Both the position numbers and the translations under genes were made by a program. A model generated the notes under the pieces. That model made no database searches, was not told the origin of the DNA, and worked only from the letters and a program-made list of their open reading frames with translations. A DNA stretch of 64,000 nucleotides from Trissonchulus latispiculum (lineage: Eukaryota; Nematoda; Enoplea; Enoplida; Ironidae). The stretch covers positions 1 through 64,000 of the forward strand of contig JASAND010026764.1 of the NCBI GenBank assembly GCA_030248195.1. The letters run 5' to 3'. Shown here in pieces: positions 10,654 through 24,153 of the stretch (its first letter is position 1; every line of letters begins with the position of its first letter).

Positions 10654-13600
10654 AATAATCAAATTTAATGTGTTAAATGAATTTGGAAGTGCGACTGATG
10701 TTCAGTGTTTAAATTTTATTGGTATATATACGTATATGTCTATGTATATATGTAGCAGGGTATTTTTTAAGGATTTTTTTCCAGGGAGGGGCCGTTGGGG
10801 AAGACATTGTCGGGGGAGGGAAGATTTTTTGCAAAATTGAGCCGAAAAATGATATTTTTTGGCGTATATTTATATATTGCAGGTAGAAACGCAAAAAGTT
10901 ATCAAAAATGCCCGGATTTAGACTAAAATAGCCATTTTTACGAAAAAATCGCTGAAATTTATTTTCGGCAAATATGCAGACCACCTCATTAAGGGGGAGG
11001 CTCAAAATCCCCCGGGGGAACCGATTTCGGGGTGGGGCAATCGGTTTCGGGAGGCTACGGTAAAAGGTAGGTAAAGGTTTTCCCCTAGAGATACCTCCTC
11101 CTGCCACATAACATGGGGCGCCGGTGTTCATTCCCGGATTCTCAGCCGTAGAGCCAGGAGTGTCAGTCACCTCAAATGATGACTGCATCCGTGGAAGGGG
11201 GGCCGGCCCTTCTACACAGACTCTGTTCCCTTTCCACTAGAGATGCACCGGGGCCGGGGCCTGGAAATTGGGGGCCCAAATCGAAAATTTTCAAACATTT
11301 TCTTGAAAATCAAATTTTGCAACAATTTTTGATATATATACAACGTTACTATCGTTGTTTTCCTTCAAATTGGTGGGAAAACAAACAATTTGTAACACTT
11401 TTTGACTTTCGAAATTTCAAAATTTTGGTCGAAAAATGTCAAAAATTTGCAAAATTTTGCTAATTTTTGGCCCCGGTCGGGACCGGGGCCTGACCACCGG
11501 GGCCGGGGCCTAATTACCGGGGCCGGTGCCAGGCCCCGGTGCATCCCTACTTTCCACCGAAGTGGTACCCATTTATCGGCCAGTGAATGATGGATAGCTG
11601 GCTTGGCTAAAGCCGAGAAAGCTTTTTGGCCTTCGGGAATGGAACCATGAGATCGGAAATTGTGACCAGCGCCGTAGACCACTCGGCCATCCCGACTCAA
11701 TAGGGGGGAGGTCACTTTCGGCCCCCCTGTAAAAATACCCTGTATAGGAGGTTGAGCAAGTTGTCGCATATATATAAATATCAGCATAATACGTACATAT
11801 ATATTATGCAAATGCAAGTTGACGGTGTACCCAACGACGTGTGGTATACTCAACGAGTGATATTATGCTATATACTTGTTGATTTCAGGCATTTACAGCG
11901 ATTTTGGGGCGCATCTGGTGACTTCTGGCAGGCTTGTTGGCAAAAGTTCGTTCGTGAGGTCTTCAATGATGATCCATTTCTCACAGGGTTTATTGGTATG
12001 TGCGAATTTTGCAGAAAAGTTAAAATTTTAAAAGTGAAATCGAAAAGTTTTCTTAAACTTGTCTTAAGAGTTTAATAGGCGGCTGATAACCGGATATCCG
12101 TTAATGCAAAATGTAGGCAGACATATACGTATCATATATACAGTATCCGGACATGAAAAATATCGGGTGCCCATCACTACTAATATTATGGTGTAATTTT
12201 GATTTAGGTACTCTATGTGCAACGATTGCAACGTACTGGGTTCTGAATGCATTTTTCATATTCATGGATGTCACAGGGTATCCGAAGGCTTTACAGAAGT
12301 ACAAGGTTCAGGACGATCAAAACGTTCCTGTAAGAAAGAGATCAGGGTTATATAATTATTTGGCAGTTTTTTGTAGAATTGGTTCGGAGGCTCCATTTTT
12401 TTGGGTATGCGATAGTCCACGTTTCGGCGCCTCTAATTTACAAACTTTTTTGTCAGTATTTAACTGCCTAATATTTTGATTTTATGCTGCAAATGTTATA
12501 TGCCCCATTATTTCATAAAGGAGACTAGCACATAGTAGCCGCTTTTCTCAACCACCCTTTACACAACTTGCTAGTCCACCTTGTATATACTTGTTGTACG
12601 TGTGCATTTTCTTTGTTTGTTTGTCTGTACTTTTCTAATTTGTTGTGTTCCGTTGTCACTCTGTTTTAGGTTGATCCGTACAAGCTGAGGCGTGCCATCA
12701 AGTTGGTCCTGTTCAACCAGTTGGTCACCAGTCCGCCCTTTTTCTATCTCTCCTATCTGGTGATGCGTTGGCGCGGCTGCGAATTTGGCGGCGAGCTGCC
12801 CCACTTTCATTGGGTCGTCTGGGAAATTTTTGTCATGACATGGGTGGAGGAATTCTGTTTCTATTATTCGCATCGGTATGTACGTCTAGAAAATGCAAAG
12901 CTAAAGAATGTGTAGGGTGGGGGAATTGTGAAATAAAAATGGCCTGTTGAGGAGGCAGGGCGTGATATTCCAAAAAATTAGATATACGTATACATGTTAT
13001 ATATACAGGTTATTCTGTGCTTACGTATATATTCTACTGGGGGAGGGGCCCTCCCCATAAAACTCTTCCCCCCAAAAATCACCCCCTTCAAGAAAAGTGG
13101 GTGCCACTTTTGGTACCAACTTTTGCCCTGAAAACATCGCACAGAAGGCCAACATTTCGAAAATTTTCCGGCTTCGCCGGAGATTTTTAGTCGATTTTTG
13201 CCTATTTAAGCACTAAATCCGCTTATTTTTTTGGATCGGCGATTACTATAAAAACAGTTAGCATGCTTTTAAAAATATTTTGAAAAATTTTCGCCCCCCC
13301 CCCGCCCCAAATGACTCGCCCACCGAGGGCCCTCCCAAAGAGCCCCCAAGAAAAATTCCCTAGATTAAGCCCAGGTTATTTGGCTACTTTCGTGGATTTT
13401 CTATGCTGTATATTAGGTGATACTGTTTCAGCATACCACTTCATTCTTGGTTATTGTTTACGCATTTTTACATGATTGATTTCTTGAATGATGTGGCGCT
13501 GGAGGAAAAGAGCTTAGCTTGAAATTTACCCATTCTGAGGGGCCCTGTAAAAAATAGGCTGCCGCCTTTGTTTGGGACTGCCGGGTCGTCTACAGGTGGA

Positions 13601-16600
13601 GGAGGTTTTTGTGTTTCGTATGACCTATAACGTTTTATTTCTGTTTGCTGTCTTTTTTGTGGTTGCAGACTCCTGCATCATCCCCGGATCTACAAGTACA
13701 TCCACAAACGACATCATGAGTGGACGGCGCCCATTTCCATCACCTCCATCTACGCCCATCCCTTTGAGCATGTGGTATCCAATATGCTGGGCCCCGTTCT
13801 GGGCGTGATAGTCTGCGGGTCCCATGTGGCCACGGCCTGGCTCTGGTTTGCCATAGCCATTGCCTCGACCACGGTGGCTCACTGCGGCTACCACCTGCCC
13901 TTCCTGCCCTCTCCGGAGGCACACGATTTTCATCATCTAAAGTGAGTGTTCCGCCGGTTTTTCTTCTGGTCTTTTTGTGTGCGACAAATTGTACGAACGT
14001 ATACGTTTGCAACGTCTGGCTTTTTTCTAGCCCAAACTTTCTGGAGGGGGAGCGGGAAAGTCTGGGGGGCCCTCAGGTCTGGAGTGTGGCACCGATTTCT
14101 GGGGAGGGGGGACAAACATTCTTTCATTAAATTCTTAAAAATAGCTATTTTTTGCTGATGAGCTAAAAATTGTACTATTTTCAACTTAAATGTATGCTTA
14201 AAATGGCTAAAAATTCTAAAAAAAGACTTAAAAATCTGGCGAAGCCGGAAAACTTTTTCAAAATATACCCTAAAACCCCTGTTTTTCTGTTAACTTTTGA
14301 AGTCTGGGGGCCGACAGGCCCTATGTAATCCTGGAGGGGGAGGGCGATTTTGGGGGGACCGATTTCTGGGGGGACGTCTTTAAGTAAAAGCCGGGTACGT
14401 ATATCATAGATTACAGGTTGTTTTTGATTTGACTGGGTTGTTTTGCGCATCAAAATAAGATCTGTTCTGTTGCAGGACTTTTCTGACAATTTTTTGCTTG
14501 GCTGCATCAATTTATTAAGGTTAGGGCTTCTGCGGTTTTCTTACGCTTTCCCCAGCCCTCATTTTCGATTTATTTTTTGACCACAATAAAATTTTGCATG
14601 AGGGAGTTTGTGAATTCAAAACTTTAAAGTTTTATAATTTGTGAAGTTTGTAAGGAGGAACCATGATAAAAATTATTGTCTCCGATTTGCTGAAAGGTTG
14701 CATATGGGGGTTTGCTGGGGCACTGAGCACGAATCTGAAATCCGTTTTTTGAATCTGTTTTTCGTTAGCTTGGCGAAAGCTAAAGTTTAGTTGTAAACTT
14801 CAACAATGTTGAAAACTAATGAAAAGCTGAATCGAAAATCGGATTTTTGATTCGTGCTCAGCTCCCCCGAAATCTTTTATACGCAAGTTTTTGGCAAAAT
14901 CTAGGACAAAAATAATTGCCCTATTGGCTTTCGCTTGTATATACGTATGCCTGCTTAAAATGTTAAAGCTTTTAAAATTGCATAATTTTTGAATTCATCA
15001 GCCTCCTATATGCCTCACACAAAATTTTGGTTATTGGTAAAAAATATCAAAGGGCTGAGGAGGGGAACCGCAAGACATCCTACTGTTTTAAGTTTCTTTA
15101 AAAACAAAAATGAGTTTTGCCAGTTGTTTTTTGTTTTTAGTGTATTTTCGGTATCAAATTTAAATTAATGATTATAGGAATAAGCAACACTACCTACACT
15201 CAGTTTTTAGTTTTTTTAGTTTTTTCCAATTTAACTAGGTTAATCCAATTTAATTTTCTTCTTCAGGGGCCTGTTGCATAAAAGTGATTAGTTGATTAAT
15301 GATTAGTTGATTAGTGTAGCAGTTTTTCGAGGATGATGAAAGCTACGAATGGGCTACGACAATAATTTATACATCATAATGAAGCGCTTTGAGCGTTCTA
15401 ATGAAATTAAAAGTTTAAATTAGGTAACAACTTAAATTGGAATGATGCCAGATTAAAAAACTAAAGAAATTAAGATTGAGTTCAAAATTTTCCTTTGACT
15501 GAGTGAGCCAGTGAGGATAAATTAACTACTTCATGATTTTTGGATAAAGCACTTCAACAGCTACGATATGGTGCCAAAAACTCCTAAAACGGTGGACTGC
15601 AGTAAAAGTTTTTCTCGATTAAGGGGGGGTCACTTTGGTCAAAAATCGATAGTCACGGTTTTCGCTCATTTTCAAAATATTAGTGCTCGAAATCAGACTG
15701 TGACAGAGTTATCCAGGTTCAAAGCTGTAAAACTTGAAAATTCCGGTGATGAGCCCTGCAAGGTCAGGTGGAGACCGAACGGGATCGAGAACAGGGTTGT
15801 CCGTTATACCAAATCAGGGTATTTTTAGGTTTTTTTCCGGAGGGGGCTTCCCGGGGTGGCCCCGGGCCCGGGGGGGGGTAAGAAATTTTCGGGGGTGGGA
15901 GATTTTTTTGCAAAAATGAGCCGAAAATGGTATTTTTTGCGTATTTTGCTTGGTGAAACGCAAAAAGTTCTCAAAAATGCCAGTATTTAAACTACAACTG
16001 GCTATTTTTACGAAAACATCTCAGGCGAAGACGGAAAATTTTTGAAAATTTGCCTATTTTTGGCAAAAATTTGGGCCTCTAAAAAATCCCGGGGGCGGGG
16101 GGGATTTCGGGGGGGGGGCTGTAAAAAGTACCCTGCAAATTAAAGCCTTTACTAAGGTAATATTTTAGTGCAAACGCGGCTTAAGAATAACCATCCAGGC
16201 GTTCACAACGCATGCTTGAGTGATGCACTGACCTAACTGTGGAGGACTGCCCAGCATAAATTTAGCTGATTATATCTTGCAAAGATAGCATTTTAGACCC
16301 ATAGTTCTATGAGAAAAGTTGCTCCCCGTTCCAATCAGCTATCGATTGATACTAAATTTGTCTATATTTGGAAAAATTAAAAAAATTGGCATTTTCCACC
16401 CGCCACGGCAGTCATATTCAATATTGGCGCATTTGTTTTGACCTGATTATGTGAAATACATGGATATTTTATTCTGCCAAGTTTGGTGATTTTTGCCACA
16501 TATATAATGAGTGAGAAATTATCAAAAGAATGTGGAAATGATGAGAAATGGCCATTTTTACCAAAATTTGCTGTTTTTGTGGCAAGTTTTTTGAGCTTAC

Positions 16601-17391
16601 TATAGCTGATAGAAACTTGCGAATACTTTCATAAGACGTCTTTTTATGCGTAGAGTGCAGCTATCTATTGGCCATTTCTGTAGCTTTTGCCAATCGTTCA
16701 GGACAAGTAAAAGACTTCTATAGGTTCTGTTTATCATAGTCCAAAGCCATGGATTTTCCAAAATTCTGACTTTAAAAATTCACCAAAAATCCGCCACTCA
16801 ACAGATTTGCACCAAACTAGATAGCTGCACTCTACATTATGTCCTTGACATTTTCAGCGCATTTTCACATCTTTCATACAGCAAAAAATCTTTCTGCCAC
16901 AAACTTTTTAACTTAACTTTTTCATTTTCCTATGTATTTTAACACATGTCAAGGTCACCTTTGAAGGGCTCTACAGAACGACAGAAGCAAAATTACGCAA
17001 AACGCACCTGCCTTGTTTTGAGGACCCATGGGGACTACACAACGTGTGAAAGTGAGCAAAATCGAAAATCGGCGAAAAAGTGACCCCCCCTGTTAATTTT
17101 CTCTTCATCTTTATTTCTAGATTCAATTGGAATTTTGGTGTTCTGGGCGTGCTGGACCGGCTGCATGGAACGGACGCAGCCTTCCGCAATTCCAAGGCCT
17201 ACGAGCGGCATTTCATGCTCCTCAGTCTGGTCCCAGTTAAAACCACGGTCCCCGATGAACCCAAGAAAAAGTTCTACTCTTCCTCTACTTCCTCTTCAGG
17301 GGATGAGGATTTTGCCAGCGGTGAAGACGGTCCCGCGTCTTCGAATCGAATTCGATCTAAGCGACGCGTTACTCGAAAAGTGGTGATGTAA
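10316..17391 (+). CDS. FAXDC2-like fatty acid/C4-sterol hydroxylase (di-iron membrane oxidase), 6 exons, 369 aa
   Basis: Exons 10316-10446, 11889-11995, 12208-12329, 12670-12875, 13669-13941 and 17121-17391 join in frame with GT...AG borders from ATG to TAA. The family comprises ER-membrane di-iron enzymes that oxidise lipids, including sterol C4-methyl oxidases. All three histidine clusters are present: HRLLH (188-192), HKRHH (201-205) and HDFHH (274-278), plus HPFEH (219-223). Hydrophobic spans lie near residues 24-44, 80-100, 130-150 and 165-185, followed by a second pair between the second and third His clusters. The signature after exon 3 (NVPVDPYKLRRAIKLVLFNQ) and the region around GVLGVLDRLHGTD match FAXDC2 rather than plant-type hydroxylases. 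The C-terminal 40 residues are Ser/Glu then Arg/Lys-rich and lineage-specific. Introns 1, 4 and 5 are loaded with G-tract repeats. Substrate cannot be told from sequence. Confidence 0.93.
11238..11549. mobile_element. hAT-type MITE with exact 8-bp target duplication
   Basis: TAGAGATGCACCGGGGCC at the left is mirrored at the right with one mismatch. The flanks are the exact 8-bp duplication CTTTCCAC (11230-11237 and 11550-11557). The 312-bp interior has GGCCGGGGCC repeats near both ends. Related GATGAGCA/GGCCCGGCCCG elements occur at 47415-47708 and from 62311. Confidence 0.85.
11632..11696 (-). pseudogene. tRNA-Leu-like segment (SINE head or tRNA pseudogene)
   Basis: Read on the minus strand it begins GTCGGGATGGCCGAGTGG, a close match to the 5' half of an animal tRNA-Leu with its A box (TGGCCGAGTGG). 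A B box-like GGTTCCATTCC follows about 35 bp on. The anticodon and variable arms are degenerate, so it is not a working tRNA. A tRNA-derived SINE is the likeliest source. Confidence 0.6.
13030..13370. repeat. G-tract repeat in intron 4 of the hydroxylase gene
   Basis: It opens with GGGGGAGGGGCCCTCCCC and closes with C-rich stretches. The middle is AAAATTTT-rich with a TTCCGGCTTCGCCGGA palindrome. The composition and the GCGAAGCCGGA core recur at 14030-14390 in intron 5, so the two belong to one repeat type. Borders are approximate. Confidence 0.5.
14030..14390. repeat. G-tract repeat in intron 5 of the hydroxylase gene
   Basis: GGAGGGGGAGCGGG at one end and GGAGGGGGAGGGCG at the other frame an AT-rich core containing GGCGAAGCCGGAAAA. 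It shares this core with the repeat at 13030-13370. Borders are approximate, and no target duplication is visible. Confidence 0.5.
15619..17096. mobile_element. TTAA-flanked poly-G TIR element in intron 5 of the hydroxylase gene
   Basis: The left end TTAA-GGGGGGG-TCACTTTGGTC is mirrored at the right by GTGACCCCCCC-TG-TTAA. Inside, TTCGCTCATTTTC (left) pairs with the reverse of GAAAGTGAGCAAAATCG (right). The right 220 bp match the repeat starting at 269. A shorter relative of the left end lies near 28571. No transposase is present. A CAGGGTA-type element (15815-16135) is nested inside. The right border falls 24 bp before the last exon of the host gene. Confidence 0.7.
15815..16135. mobile_element. 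CAGGGTA-type TIR element with 5-bp target duplication, nested
   Basis: CAGGGTATTTTTA at the left mirrors AAAAAGTACCCTG at the right; the flanks are the direct repeat CAAAT (15810-15814, 16136-16140). The interior is G-rich with GAGCCGAAAATGGTATTTTTTG and GAAACGCAAAAAGTT, shared with 10756-11742. No coding capacity. Confidence 0.7.
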
Positions 17392-17865
17392 ATTACAGGT
17401 GTGGTTCTCTGTGTTTCTGCAAAGGGGCTTCCTTCCGTGGGGTGGGGGGGGGGCTTAACTGATTTTATTTTAGCCATTTTATTTTATTTTAGCAAAAGAT
17501 TATAAAAACAGTGTCAGCATTTTTGTGAAACAGTAGAATAGAGCTAATTTTGCTTGTTTTTCAGCTTAAAGCTGTTAAAGCTCATGAAAACATCGAAAAT
17601 TGGGAAAACTTCATCCATCAACACCTAATTTTTGTTGTTTTCTGCTGGCGGTTGGGAAAGGGAATTGGTATGTCTGACCTTGTAAAATCGATTCATAGGA
17701 AAGAAATCAAGTTATTTTTTATTATATGTAACATATTATGACGTGATATAACACTGTATTTATTTTCAGTAGATTGTAGTAAAATTCTACTATACTGCAT
17801 CTTATAACAACATGTGCGTACTTATTTAGAATTTTGTATGTTAGGTTTTTAGTAATATTTTTAGT

Positions 17866-17871
17866 AATAAA
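17866..17871 (+). terminator. candidate polyadenylation signal of the hydroxylase gene
   Basis: AATAAA lies 475 bp after the stop codon, in AT-rich DNA. It is the first canonical hexamer I find downstream. No cleavage site can be confirmed. Confidence 0.3.
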
Positions 17872-18222
17872 CATTTTGGGATTCAAGGGGAAAATCGTAA
17901 GATCTCGGGAGGGATCCTATTCTTATCCAGGATTTTGAAAAAAGGGCTCGGTACAAAAAAGATATCAAAACCTTAGTTTTTACAGAAAAGGCCAAATTTT
18001 CACTAAAATTTCATTTCTCTTCGCAGGGGGGCTTCCGATTCCCAGGTCCCCACCTCCAGATGCCTGCATGTTGTGTATCTACGAAAAGTGATAACATTTG
18101 ACTTGTATTCGCTTTCTCGCTATTTGCTTTGTTTGCATGCACACCAAAAACTTGTGCCACAGGCAACTAAATTTATTTTATTTTTGTTATTTGGGTTACT
18201 CAGTTGAGGGAAAATATTATTA

Positions 18223-18875
18223 GGGGCCAATATTATAAAGCGATTTAACCCGGTTAAATCGCTAACCCGGGTTAGAAACTGGGTTATCAACCCTAACCCA
18301 ATAGTATAAAAACGGGGTTAGCGAAACCCGGGTTTCGCTAGATGGGTTAGGGTTAGGGTTAACTCTTAACCCAATGTTATAACCAAACCTGGGTTTGAAA
18401 CCCGGGTTCAAATTGGGGTTAAATCCAGCAAATCTCAACCCTCCTCCGTGAGGAGGGTTAGCAGTTAACCCGGATGAGATTGGATGAAAAAACTAGTTTA
18501 GGAATTTTTGCAAATTAAGAGGAATACATTTTTCATATTGCTTTTCTTCGTGGTGGCATTTTCTGAACTTCAAATTTATCATTTCCAGCTTTCATGAAAA
18601 GGGTTCAAAAATGAAGATTGGGGTTAAAAATGGGGTTAACCCCAAAAATAACCGGGTTAAATCCTTGCTAGCTGAGTTAGCTGCTTGTATGAGCTAGTTG
18701 GGGTTAAAATCGGGGTTAACTCATAGGATAACCGGGTTAACTTAACCTAACCCGAAAAATGCTTTATAATACAGGGTTAACCCCAAGGGTTAACCTAACC
18801 CAAAAATTTCGGGGTTAACCCCAAAATGGACTTAACCCGGGTTAGCCTTAACCCCATTTTTATAATATCGGCCCT
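18223..18875. mobile_element. TTAACCC-rich TIR element
   Basis: The termini GGGGCCAATATTATAAA and the mirrored TTTATAATATCGGCCC bound about 650 bp. The interior is dominated by AACCCGGGTTA and GGGGTTAA motifs in both orientations, so most of it can fold on itself. TA dinucleotides flank both ends, as for Tc1/mariner-type insertion. No frame of note. Confidence 0.7.
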
Positions 18876-19086
18876 AGGACAGATTATGTTCGCCAGCTGC
18901 TAGTAAGAGTTTGTCACACTCTTTTCAGTTTAGGTTAAAGTTTGCATCACTGTAAGGTTTGCTATACGTAAACATTTTGTGCTGTAAATGTGGTTTTGGC
19001 TGGCCCATACGTATTGAAATGATTTAATGATGCTGTATATATGTACTTGTTATTATCGAAGATTTTAAAATTTATAATATGTATTT

Positions 19087-20946
<1,860 letters not shown>

Positions 20947-22690
20947 AGTATAGCTCAAATCAAAGTTAATCTTTTGCGATGTTCGCAAACTCTGTGAACG
21001 TCACGAATCAAGCGACATTTCGCTAAGTTTAGAGAAGTTCGCGAGAAGGCTTGCGAACTTTGCAAAATCGTTAGTTAGCTAGTTTGAGGGGTTTTCTCCA
21101 TATCTACCAAAAATTGACGGATTTAAGGGGGGGGGCTACGAATTTCACTAAAAGTTCGATGTTGGAAAAGCTAGCTAGTTTTTTGCCACATAATAGTATT
21201 AGGTTTGGTGTAAAATAGTTTAAAGTTTGAAAGAATTTCATGCAGCATAGCGTCCTGTGGAGCCATCAGAAGTTGGTGTTGTCGGTCCAAAGCTCGACAT
21301 AACACGTGCACAAACTTCGCCTCGCCCTGATCGCTATGCGCAAGGTACGGTACCCAAATTTTCCAGAAATAGTTCTGACATATATCGATTTGATATCATG
21401 TAAAATAATCCTTAGATCAATGTATACTTTTCTGTGAGATACAATCAAAGTGCGAAAAACTGGGTGTTGTAGGTCTATACGGGTGGAGGCTAACTAACGT
21501 CTAATGAGCTGTGGTTTACCAAATGAACCCAACTTTGCTCCAATTAATACCCCAGGTGTCTGTCTTAACTATGTAAAAATGACGTGATTTCGTTAATCCC
21601 TGCGTTCACAGTGCTAGATTACATTATCGATATTGTCGCTGTAATTTGGTGCCATTTCGAAGATGTGAGCCAATTACTCCAAATTACAGTGGCAGAATCG
21701 GCTGAAACTTTGCGCATTACAGGCCAGTGAGTGTACCAAAATATGCAGAAAGCTAGGTCACTAAACCTCGCTGCAGTGTTTAGAAATGCTAGATTGATTT
21801 CTCGAAGTATGGATGGCGATCGCTCCGAAACGCTCTAAGACAGTTCTAAGCGCATACTGAACGAAAGAAGCGTCATATCCAAAAACGGATTTCATATTCG
21901 GATTCAGCAGGTCAAATAACCCCTATAACCACCTTTTCGGCGAAATCGGAGGCAAAAATTTTTTTGGCTTTTCAGGCCTAAAAATAAGGGTTAAAAAGTT
22001 TGCTAGCACACTAACCAGAAAGCCTAAGTCCTCGAAACCTATAGACAATTTGCCCCTATTAGAGCCTAATATTTGCTAAAAAGCTGGGGTAGGCTCACAT
22101 CGCAACTTTTCGCCAAATTTCAAACTTTGAGCTGTTATAGCTGAAGAAGGAAGCAACGCTCGAAAGCCGGAATACTTTTAATATTTAGCACTAGTAACAG
22201 ATAACATCTATGGCTGAAAGTTTCAGAATTGGTCAAACCGTGAATCCGCCAGAGCTGAAAAAGCCTTTTTGAAAAATCCCATTTTTCCACCAAAATTTGT
22301 ACTTTGGCGTCCTGCCAAAAACGGTGTATATGAGATATATTGTTGCACACCCTAAACTTTTTTACTTTGATATGTTGGCTAATGTTGGGGGGGGGGGAAA
22401 GTAGCTCTCTCCGACAATGGCGTGCCAACCCATTCGTAGCCCCCCCCCCTTAATTTGGACTCAAGATTTGGTTCGCGAAGGCACCAAATCTTGAGTCCAA
22501 ATTAGACTCTAAGTTTTTTGCCAAATTTAGGTAGATATGGAGAAAACCCCCTCAAATTAGCAAGCTAACGATTTCGCGAAGTGCGCTAACTTTTTCACGA
22601 TCGTCTCTGAATTTAGCACAACGTCTCTTGATTCGCGGATCGCGGAGTTTGCTAACATCGCAAAAAATTAACATTGTTTTGAGCTATACT
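20947..22690. repeat. 1.74-kb inverted repeat enclosing a TTAA element
   Basis: The outer arms 20947-21122 and 22454-22690 are inverted copies: AGTATAGCTCAAA at the left pairs with the reverse of TTTGAGCTATACT at the right. Shared blocks include TTTTGCGATGTT and GTTTTCTCCATATCTACC. The right arm carries an extra perfect hairpin (AATTTGGACTCAAGATTTGG and its reverse, about 22453-22504). No coding content. Confidence 0.7.
21123..22453. mobile_element. TTAA-flanked poly-G/CTACGA element
   Basis: TTAA-GGGGGGGGGCTACGAAT at the left is mirrored by ATTCGTAGCCCCCCCCCC-TTAA at the right. The G tract followed by CTAC is also the terminus of the foldback at 751-1970. The 1.3-kb interior has no long frame and no recognised motif. 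Confidence 0.65.
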
Positions 22691-23567
22691 GTGGGAACGG
22701 AAGTTATTTACAGATGTCACTTTCTGAAAATTCCTAAAACCTGAGCAATATTCTATAGGCGGATGCTTGCTTTTATGAAACTGGCTGAATCGCAGAAGCA
22801 TTAAAATGGCTAAAAATATGTTGGCATGAATTGTGTAGCTTACAACTTTTTTGGTGAAAAAATGTCTCGAGATCTGATCTGTGAAGAAGCCTAGATTCTT
22901 TTCATGTTTGCCACAGCTTGATGTAAGTTTGTGAATGTTCAGCATCTGAAAAGGTTTCGAGAGTTGACGCTAACACTATTTCTGCAGGTGGACATTTTGA
23001 GACACTGGGCGAAGTGTGCCACTTTCTAAGCGACTGACAGTATCTGTGATCTTGAGAGGATGTACTCTTGTTCTACTCACATTTCGTCATAATCTTTGAC
23101 ACCTTGGATGGACCAATTTGACATATGTCCGATATATTCAAGAATTATAGCGGAAAGTTTTCAAATTTGTTATTTCTAAGTTAAGCAGCAGATATATGTT
23201 AATCTATACTAGTAGGCAGTGCAATGTAGAAAAGCTTTCTTTGTTTTGACTTCAAAACTCTTCATTCTATGATAGTAAAGCTGGACAAATTAGTAAGGTG
23301 GCTGCGGTGCAGCTGTACTTTACACCTTTGAGGGATAGTCATCACTTTTTAATGCCTAAAGAGCGCAGCCACGGGTTTATAACGGGAAGCGTAAGAAAAT
23401 TGGCGCTTAATGACGTATTAAGCTTGCAATATATATGCTCGAATCGTTAGGGACGAAATCTCGTTGGAGTGCTCTTCTTTCTGCAGTTAACATGGTGCGC
23501 TGACATTTTTCGAAAACAGGCGTTCAAATTGTCACCTGAACTAGGATAATCCTGCAGTAATAATTTT
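22691..23567. other. gene-free DNA
   Basis: No supported exon or RNA gene. It separates the foldback from the TA-cored inverted repeat upstream of the transporter gene. Confidence 0.45.
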
Positions 23568-23905
<338 letters not shown>

Positions 23906-24153
23906 TATTGCAGTTACAACTTTCCTTGTTCAAGCTATGGCATAATTTGCCGAAAGGGCCTGCTTTTGAAAAATGTCAGCGTGCTAATCGCTGAGATCCC
24001 CGAGATTCCGGCCCTGATATTTCGAGCATATTGCAAGCTTAATACATTAGGAAGCGCTGAGTGTCTTACTCTTCCTATTATAAACTGCAGCCAGCAACAA
24101 CCATTGGTTTCACCGTTTTCGGGCTTTGATGGTGTGAAACTTTCTTTCTTTAG

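Larger units (their letters stand above)
10756..11742. mobile_element. CAGGGTA-type TIR element in intron 1 of the hydroxylase gene
   Basis: It begins CAGGGTATTTTTTA and ends AAAAATACCCTG, so the termini are inverted repeats. The flanks TGTAG/TATAG (10751-10755, 11743-11747) fit a 5-bp target duplication with one change. The interior starts G-rich with GAGCCGAAAA and GAAACGCAAAAAGTT blocks shared with the copy at 15815-16135. It contains a tRNA-like segment and has itself been hit by the hAT MITE at 11238-11549. No coding capacity. Confidence 0.65.

Noticed and set aside
18330..18360. telomere-like GGGTTAGGGTTA run
   Set aside because: It is a few units inside a TIR element with both orientations present, not a telomeric or interstitial telomere array.
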